Origin: Galactobacter sp.
Lineage (GTDB): Bacteria > Actinomycetota > Actinomycetes > Actinomycetales > Micrococcaceae
Assembly (NCBI GenBank): GCA_022712075.1
Contig: JALAHE010000086.1
Location: 1 to 12,790 of the forward strand
DNA: 12,790 bases
Reading direction: 5' to 3'
The position numbers and the translations under genes were made by a program. Of this stretch, positions 6,855 to 12,790 are shown piece after piece. Within the stretch, counting starts at the first letter, position 1; each line of letters begins with the position of its first letter. The notes under the pieces were generated by a model that searched no databases, was not told the DNA's origin, and saw nothing but the letters and a program-made list of their open reading frames with translations.

Positions 6855-7499
6855 CTACCAGCCGCGCTCGCGCCAGGCGCCGAGCGAGGCCCGTTCGGCG
6901 CCGAGCGTGGTGCCCTCGCCGTGGCCGGGCAGCACGTGCACCTCGTCGCCGAAGGCGCCGAAGATCCGCTCCTCGACGTCCCCGAGGAGCGAGGCGAAGC
7001 GCTCGGGATCGTGGTCGGTGTTTCCGACCCCACCGGGGAAGAGGCTGTCGCCGGTGAAGAGCAGGGTGGCGTCCGGGCGGCGCAAAACAAGGGCGATGGA
7101 GCCGGGCGTGTGTCCGCGCAGGCCGATCACCTCGAGGCTCAGCGGCCCGGAGGCGAGCGTGTCGCCGTGACCCACCGGTTCGCCGATGGTGACGCCGCGC
7201 TGGGACTCGATCGCTGCAACGTCGTCGGCCCCTGCGGCAAGGCGCGCCCCGCCGAAGGCGGGAAGGGCACGCGTGTGGTCCCAATGCGCGTGGGTCGTGA
7301 CGACCAGGAGCTCGCCCGCCTCGCACGTGGTGCCGGCGAGCAGCGCGCGCAGCGCGGGGGCGTCGTCGGCGGCGTCGATGAGGATTTGGGCGCCGCTGGC
7401 CCGATCGCTGATCAGGTAGCAGCGGTTGTCCATCTCGGAGACGGAGAGGGCGTGCACGCTGACGGCTTGATCGGAGAAGATCTGTTCGGGGGAACTCAT
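6855..7499 (-). CDS. MBL-fold metallo-hydrolase (glyoxalase II-like)
   Basis: Metal-dependent hydrolase of the metallo-beta-lactamase fold, 214 aa, cytosolic, no signal peptide. The metal ligands are all visible: HAHWDH (His70, His72, Asp74, His75), GHTPGS with His130, FTGDSLF with Asp151 and LPGHG with His193. This is the glyoxalase II / hydroxyacylglutathione-hydrolase-like set, and the short length lacks the C-terminal glutathione-binding domain of true GloB, so the substrate may be another thioester or an S-acyl adduct of a low-molecular-weight thiol. ATG 7499 is chosen from a -10 box 7 nt upstream; the open frame beyond it overlaps the divergent gntR gene. From memory, an MBL gene of this type stands beside uvrA in several actinobacteria (for example Rv1637c next to Rv1638). 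Here two genes separate them. Confidence 0.88.
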   Translation of the reverse strand: MSSPEQIFSDQAVSVHALSVSEMDNRCYLISDRASGAQILIDAADDAPALRALLAGTTCEAGELLVVTTHAHWDHTRALPAFGGARLAAGADDVAAIESQRGVTIGEPVGHGDTLASGPLSLEVIGLRGHTPGSIALVLRRPDATLLFTGDSLFPGGVGNTDHDPERFASLLGDVEERIFGAFGDEVHVLPGHGEGTTLGAERASLGAWRERGW

Positions 7500-7512
7500 G
7501 CCCTCAACGGTA
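7497..7512 (-). promoter_or_regulatory. -10 box and leaderless ATG start of MBL gene
   Basis: On the minus strand TACCGT (7512-7507) is followed by 7 nt (TGAGGGC) and ATG 7499. It fits TAnnnT-N7-start, so the messenger is probably leaderless. The gap to the divergent gntR start is only 43 bp, so RNA polymerase sites of the two genes must overlap or abut. Confidence 0.55.
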
Positions 7513-7531
7513 GACCCCACAGCGCAACACG

Positions 7532-7537
7532 AAGGAG
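7532..7537 (+). promoter_or_regulatory. Shine-Dalgarno of gntR-type gene
   Basis: AAGGAG lies 5 nt before GTG 7543. It decides the start: the frame is open back to an ATG at 7498, but that ATG has no ribosome binding site and overlaps the start of the divergent gene. I see no TAnnnT box in the short gap. Confidence 0.7.
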
Positions 7538-7542
7538 CCAGC

Positions 7543-7911
7543 GTGAGCATCCTCGAGGACTTCAGCCCCGCCGAGGGCGGCGAGCCGCCGTACCGCCAGG
7601 TGCGTCGCGCCATCGCGGCGGGCATCGCCTCCGGCGAGATCGCGGTGGGGGAGAAGCTGCCGAGCGTCCGGGCCCTCGCTGCCCAGCTCGGCCTCGCCGC
7701 CAACACGGCGGCCAAGGTCTACAAGGAGCTCGAGGAGGCAGGCCTCGTCGAGACACGCGGGCGCAACGGCACCGTGGTGACCGGGCGCGGGGCGAGCGTC
7801 TCCGCCAAGGTGCTGGGCGCCGTCGAACGGCTGGCCCAGCTGGCCCACGAGGCGGGCATGGAGGACGACGCCGTGCTGGGGCTCGTCCGGGCCGCGCTCG
7901 CGGGGCGGTAG
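7543..7911 (+). CDS. GntR-family regulator, short YtrA type
   Basis: DNA-binding transcription factor of 122 aa. A GntR-type winged helix-turn-helix spans about residues 15-80: the opening PPYRQVRRAIAAGIASGEI, the KLPSVRALAAQLGLAANTA recognition region, VYKELEEAGLVETRGRNGT, and a wing ending at about 80. Only about 40 residues follow, forming an amphipathic helix likely to dimerise, so there is no FadR, UTRA or aminotransferase effector domain. This places it with the YtrA-type short regulators, which usually repress an adjacent ABC transporter operon. Here the next gene, 5 nt downstream, is an SRPBCC protein instead. Autoregulation of this operon, and perhaps of the divergent MBL gene, is inferred from position only; I found no clear operator in the 43-bp gap. 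Confidence 0.9.
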   Translation: MSILEDFSPAEGGEPPYRQVRRAIAAGIASGEIAVGEKLPSVRALAAQLGLAANTAAKVYKELEEAGLVETRGRNGTVVTGRGASVSAKVLGAVERLAQLAHEAGMEDDAVLGLVRAALAGR

Positions 7912-7916
7912 GCGCC

Positions 7917-8363
7917 GTGCGCGACTTCGAGCTCGCCACCCACCTGCCGGTGCCCGTGCAGGCGGTGTTCGATGCCTCGCTCAGCATCGACGCGCACCTC
8001 GGGTCCATGCGCTTCTCCCGCGAGCGGGCGATCGCCGGCGTGACCAGCGGAAGGATCGGCCTGGGGGAGCCGGTGACCTGGCGCGCCTGGCACTTCGGCG
8101 TTCCCTTCACCATGACCTCGATCATCAGCGAGCTGGAGGAACCCCGGCGCTTCGTGGATCGGCAACTCAGCGGGCCCTTCGGGGCGTTCCGCCACGAGCA
8201 CCTCTTCCTCGAGGCGGGCGGCGGCACCCGCATGATCGACCGGATCGAGCTTGCCTCCCCGCTGGCCGGCGCCGTGGTGGAACCCGTCCTACTCGTTCCC
8301 TACCTGCGTCGGCTCATTCGCGTGCGCAATCGATTCCTGTTGCGTTCGCTCCTGGCTGGATGA
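7917..8363 (+). CDS. SRPBCC (START-like) family protein
   Basis: Small soluble protein of 148 aa with the pattern of the SRPBCC / polyketide cyclase-like fold, which binds hydrophobic ligands in a helix-grip cavity. It opens FELATHLPVPVQAVFDASLSID, the usual first strand and helix. An aromatic-rich middle (WRAWHFGVPFTM) is followed by RHEHLFLEAGGGTRMIDRIELASPL, the paired C-terminal strands, and a long basic helix ends it. The closest group I recall is the COG4276-like SRPBCC set. GTG 7917 is chosen because it is 5 nt after the gntR stop and directly precedes the conserved first strand; the frame is open further upstream, but that part is a GC-rich shadow of gntR. Ligand and function are unknown. 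Tight spacing implies co-transcription with the GntR regulator. Confidence 0.8.
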   Translation: MRDFELATHLPVPVQAVFDASLSIDAHLGSMRFSRERAIAGVTSGRIGLGEPVTWRAWHFGVPFTMTSIISELEEPRRFVDRQLSGPFGAFRHEHLFLEAGGGTRMIDRIELASPLAGAVVEPVLLVPYLRRLIRVRNRFLLRSLLAG

Positions 8364-8397
8364 GAGCTGCGTGACGGTTCCTGTCGGGGGTGAGCAC

Positions 8398-8410
8398 TAG
8401 ACTCGCGCAC

Positions 8411-8413
<3 letters not shown>
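8398..8413 (+). promoter_or_regulatory. -10 box and leaderless GTG start of uvrA
   Basis: TAGACT at 8398-8403 is followed by 7 nt (CGCGCAC) and GTG 8411. This makes the GTG at 8411 the likely start and argues against the in-frame GTG at 8390, which lies upstream of the box. No Shine-Dalgarno is present. I see no match to a CGAAC-N4-GTTCG LexA operator between 8330 and 8411. Confidence 0.6.
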
Positions 8414-11293
<2,880 letters not shown>

Positions 11294-11305
11294 CGTCCCC
11301 CGGCC

Positions 11306-11367
11306 GCGCGCCGCCGCGACACGGCTCCATGCCCGATGAGGCATGGATACTGGGCGGCGCGCATGCC
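11306..11367. repeat. Nested and alternative hairpins after uvrA
   Basis: Three overlapping inverted repeats occupy the uvrA-HAD gap. An outer 10-bp pair is GCGCGCCGCC (11306-11315) with GGCGGCGCGC (11353-11362). Inside it an 8-bp hairpin pairs TCCATGCC (11326-11333) with GGCATGGA (11340-11347), loop 6 nt. The GGCATG at 11340-11345 can instead pair with CATGCC at 11362-11367, so two stems exclude each other. A uvrA terminator without a T tract is the simplest reading; a switchable leader is possible. Confidence 0.55.
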
Positions 11368-11384
11368 GGTGGCAGAATGCCACC
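11368..11384. repeat. Palindrome at HAD gene start
   Basis: GGTGGC-AGAAT-GCCACC is a perfect 6-bp inverted repeat with a 5-nt spacer that overlaps the presumed -10 box and ends 1 nt before GTG 11386. The spot is right for an operator that blocks RNA polymerase, or for a small 5' hairpin if transcription starts further upstream. Confidence 0.5.
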
Positions 11385-11388
11385 CGTG
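11373..11388 (+). promoter_or_regulatory. Possible -10 box and leaderless start of HAD gene
   Basis: CAGAAT (11373-11378) stands 7 nt ahead of GTG 11386, the same spacing as for tam, the MBL gene and uvrA. It keeps the A at position 2 and the final T, but lacks the first T, so it is a weak box. There is no Shine-Dalgarno at the right distance from this GTG. Confidence 0.35.
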
Positions 11389-12081
11389 GTGATCCCCCGT
11401 ACCCGCCAGTATCCGCGCGCCGTTCTCTTCGACCTGGACGGCACCCTTGTCGACCCGGCCGGCGGGATCACGCGCGGGATCGAACACGGGCTCAAGTCCA
11501 ACGGCCTGCCCGTTCCGGCCCCCGAGATTCTCGACGATCTCGTTGGCCCCCCGCTCGCGATCGGGCTCGAGGAGCTCGCCGGCGTGCCAGCCGCGTCCAT
11601 CCCGGCCGTCGTACGCGATTACCGGGCCTGGTATCGCGAGCAGGGCATCGCCCTGTCCGTCGTGTACCCGGGCATCCGCGACGCGCTGGCGGCGCTGAAG
11701 GGAGCGGGCGTGGCCCTCGCGGTCGTGACCTCGAAGCCCACCCCGCTCGCGAAGACGCTGCTGGCCCATCACGGCCTCGTTGAGAGCTTCGACGTCATCG
11801 TCGGCACGAGCGCCGACGAGACCGCGGCTCCGGCCCCCGGCGGGGCCAAGGACCACCTGCTGCGCGAGGCGGCCTCGACGCTCAACGTCGAACCGTCCGA
11901 GTGCACCATGGTGGGGGATCGCCGTTTCGACATTTTGGCCGCCAAGGCCACCGGCGCGCGGTCGCTCGGTGCAGGATGGGGTTTCGCCCCCGCGGACGAG
12001 CTGGCCACGGCCGGCGCGGACGCGGAGATCGCCGAACCTCAGCAGCTGCTCGGCGCCCTGCTCCTGACGGAGGAAGCATGA
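11386..12081 (+). CDS. HAD-superfamily phosphatase, phosphoglycolate-phosphatase-like
   Basis: Cytosolic Mg-dependent phosphatase of the HAD superfamily, 231 aa, the usual length of Gph-type enzymes. Motif I is LFDLDGTLVD (Asp16 nucleophile, Asp18 acid/base), motif II VVTSKP (Thr115, Ser116), motif III Lys155 in GGAKDHLL and motif IV MVGDRRFD (Asp178, Asp182). A helical cap of the C1 type lies between motifs I and II (about 25-90). This pattern fits phosphoglycolate phosphatase and PpaX-like enzymes, but the natural substrate cannot be told from sequence. Other in-frame starts are ATG 11377, ATG 11329 and GTG 11389; 11386 is chosen from the spacing to a possible -10 box, and the start is not firm. 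Its stop overlaps the start of the plsC-like gene, so the two are an operon. Confidence 0.85.
   Translation: MVIPRTRQYPRAVLFDLDGTLVDPAGGITRGIEHGLKSNGLPVPAPEILDDLVGPPLAIGLEELAGVPAASIPAVVRDYRAWYREQGIALSVVYPGIRDALAALKGAGVALAVVTSKPTPLAKTLLAHHGLVESFDVIVGTSADETAAPAPGGAKDHLLREAASTLNVEPSECTMVGDRRFDILAAKATGARSLGAGWGFAPADELATAGADAEIAEPQQLLGALLLTEEA
12069..12075 (+). promoter_or_regulatory. Shine-Dalgarno of plsC-like gene
   Basis: GGAGGAA lies inside the end of the HAD gene, with its GGAGG core 4 nt before ATG 12078. With the ATGA stop/start overlap it sets the acyltransferase start and suggests translational coupling. Confidence 0.75.
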
Positions 12082-12743
12082 GAATCGATCCGCTCAAGGC
12101 CGTCGCGGCCACCCTGATCAAGACGGTGCTGCGGCCCACGGTGACCGGCCTTGAAAACGTGCCGAAGGAGGGCGGCTTTGTTGTCGCCTCCAATCACCTC
12201 TCGTTCTTCGACTCGGTGATCATCCAGGCCCTCATGCCCCGCAAGGTGAGCTTCTTTGCCAAGGCCGAGTACTTCACGACGCCCGGCATCAAGGGGCGCT
12301 TCATGAAGGCATTCTTCACGGGCGTGGGGTCCATCCCCGTGCAGCGCGGCGAGCAGGCTGCCTCCGTGGCGGCCCTCGATCAGCTCGTCGAGATTCTCGA
12401 CAAGGGCGACGGCGTCGGCATCTACCCCGAGGGCACGCGCTCGCGCGACGGCCTGCTGTACCGCGGCCGCACGGGCGTGGGCTGGCTCGCGCTCACGACG
12501 GGCGTGCCCGTGGTTCCGGTGGGCCTCATCGGCACCGACAAGCTGCAGCCGGCGGGTTCAAACCGGATCCGCCTGCACCGCTTCACGATGCACCTCGGCG
12601 AGCCGCTGCACTTCGAGCACCCGGGCGCCAAGCACCCGCTCCCGATGCGCCGCAAGGTCACCGACGAGATCGTCGATGCCATCGCGGAGCTCTCGGGGCA
12701 GGAGCGCGCGGCCGGCTACAACCAGTCGCCGAGCGTCGAGTAG
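12078..12743 (+). CDS. plsC: 1-acyl-sn-glycerol-3-phosphate acyltransferase (PlsC family)
   Basis: Membrane-associated acyltransferase of 221 aa that by family moves an acyl chain to lysophosphatidic acid to give phosphatidic acid, the precursor of membrane phospholipids (EC 2.3.1.51). All four motifs are present: NHLSFFDS with the catalytic HX4D (His40, Asp45), GSIPVQRG with Arg90, YPEGTRS (about 117-122) and VPVVPVGL (143-150). The N-terminus has a short hydrophobic helix but no clear full membrane anchor. Actinobacteria usually carry several PlsC paralogues, some acting on mannosides or other acceptors, so the exact acceptor is not certain. It is the last gene of the HAD-plsC operon, with a 4-nt overlap, and a hairpin follows 29 nt after its stop. 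Confidence 0.9.
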   Translation: MRIDPLKAVAATLIKTVLRPTVTGLENVPKEGGFVVASNHLSFFDSVIIQALMPRKVSFFAKAEYFTTPGIKGRFMKAFFTGVGSIPVQRGEQAASVAALDQLVEILDKGDGVGIYPEGTRSRDGLLYRGRTGVGWLALTTGVPVVPVGLIGTDKLQPAGSNRIRLHRFTMHLGEPLHFEHPGAKHPLPMRRKVTDEIVDAIAELSGQERAAGYNQSPSVE

Positions 12744-12772
12744 TACTCGCTTGCACGGCTCGACGGCGCGCA

Positions 12773-12790
12773 GGGCCCCCCAGGGGGCCC
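12773..12790 (+). terminator. GC hairpin after plsC, cut by window end
   Basis: GGGCCCCC and GGGGGCCC are exact complements around CA, giving at least a 7-bp stem with a CCAG loop. It lies 29 nt after the acyltransferase stop, as expected for a terminator. The window ends on its last base, so any T tract or convergent gene beyond cannot be seen. Confidence 0.65.

Noticed and set aside
7500..7715. N-terminal extension of the MBL protein by 72 codons
   Set aside because: It would run through the gntR coding region. ATG 7499 has a -10 box at ideal leaderless spacing and begins the conserved fold.
8390..8410. Seven-codon longer uvrA starting at GTG 8390
   Set aside because: The -10 box TAGACT lies inside the extension, so the transcript would start after that GTG; there is no Shine-Dalgarno for it.

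Overview
The window is a densely packed stretch of high-GC chromosome (roughly 70% G+C by eye, G/C strongly favoured at third codon positions). It most likely comes from an actinobacterium. Support for this includes the long-form proline iminopeptidase, the DExH helicase with a long C-terminal region of DUF3516 type, the frequent GTG starts, the TAnnnT-N6/7-start leaderless gene starts, and a UvrA whose first zinc module has the CPNxH form I recall from actinobacterial UvrA. I cannot name a genus. I see no rRNA, tRNA, CRISPR, insertion sequence or phage gene, and composition is even throughout. This looks like core chromosome rather than an accessory island.

Layout, left to right. (1) 38-1303 (+): a 12-TM MFS transporter, ending at a strong hairpin terminator shared with the convergent cluster. 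(2) 1382-5894 (-): a three-gene co-oriented cluster read helicase -> META-like lipoprotein -> proline iminopeptidase. The lipoprotein and peptidase are 5 nt apart, and a striking 18-bp inverted repeat lies just inside the peptidase start. (3) 5997-6785 (+): trans-aconitate 2-methyltransferase, divergent from the helicase and convergent with (4) 6855-7499 (-), an MBL-fold hydrolase; a long hairpin sits between the two stops. (5) 7543-8363 (+): a short YtrA-type GntR regulator and an SRPBCC (START-like) protein 5 nt apart. (6) 8411-11293 (+): uvrA, the large subunit of UvrABC excision repair. (7) 11386-12743 (+): a phosphoglycolate-phosphatase-like HAD hydrolase overlapping a PlsC-family acyltransferase by ATGA, closed by a GC-only hairpin at the window edge.

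The genes are mostly independent housekeeping functions: DNA repair, RNA helicase, detoxification of aconitate, peptide processing and phospholipid synthesis. The real interest is in the non-coding and regulatory layer. Six or seven promoter-proximal genes show the same TAnnnT box 6-7 nt (10 nt for the helicase) ahead of the start codon and lack a convincing Shine-Dalgarno, whereas the internal gntR and plsC genes have clear ones. In addition there is a large hairpin in the first 20 codons of the iminopeptidase gene, and the uvrA-HAD gap holds nested and mutually exclusive hairpins plus a palindrome at the HAD start. I did not find a convincing new multi-gene system. The best candidates for follow-up are those RNA structures and the GntR-SRPBCC pair placed between the MBL gene and uvrA.
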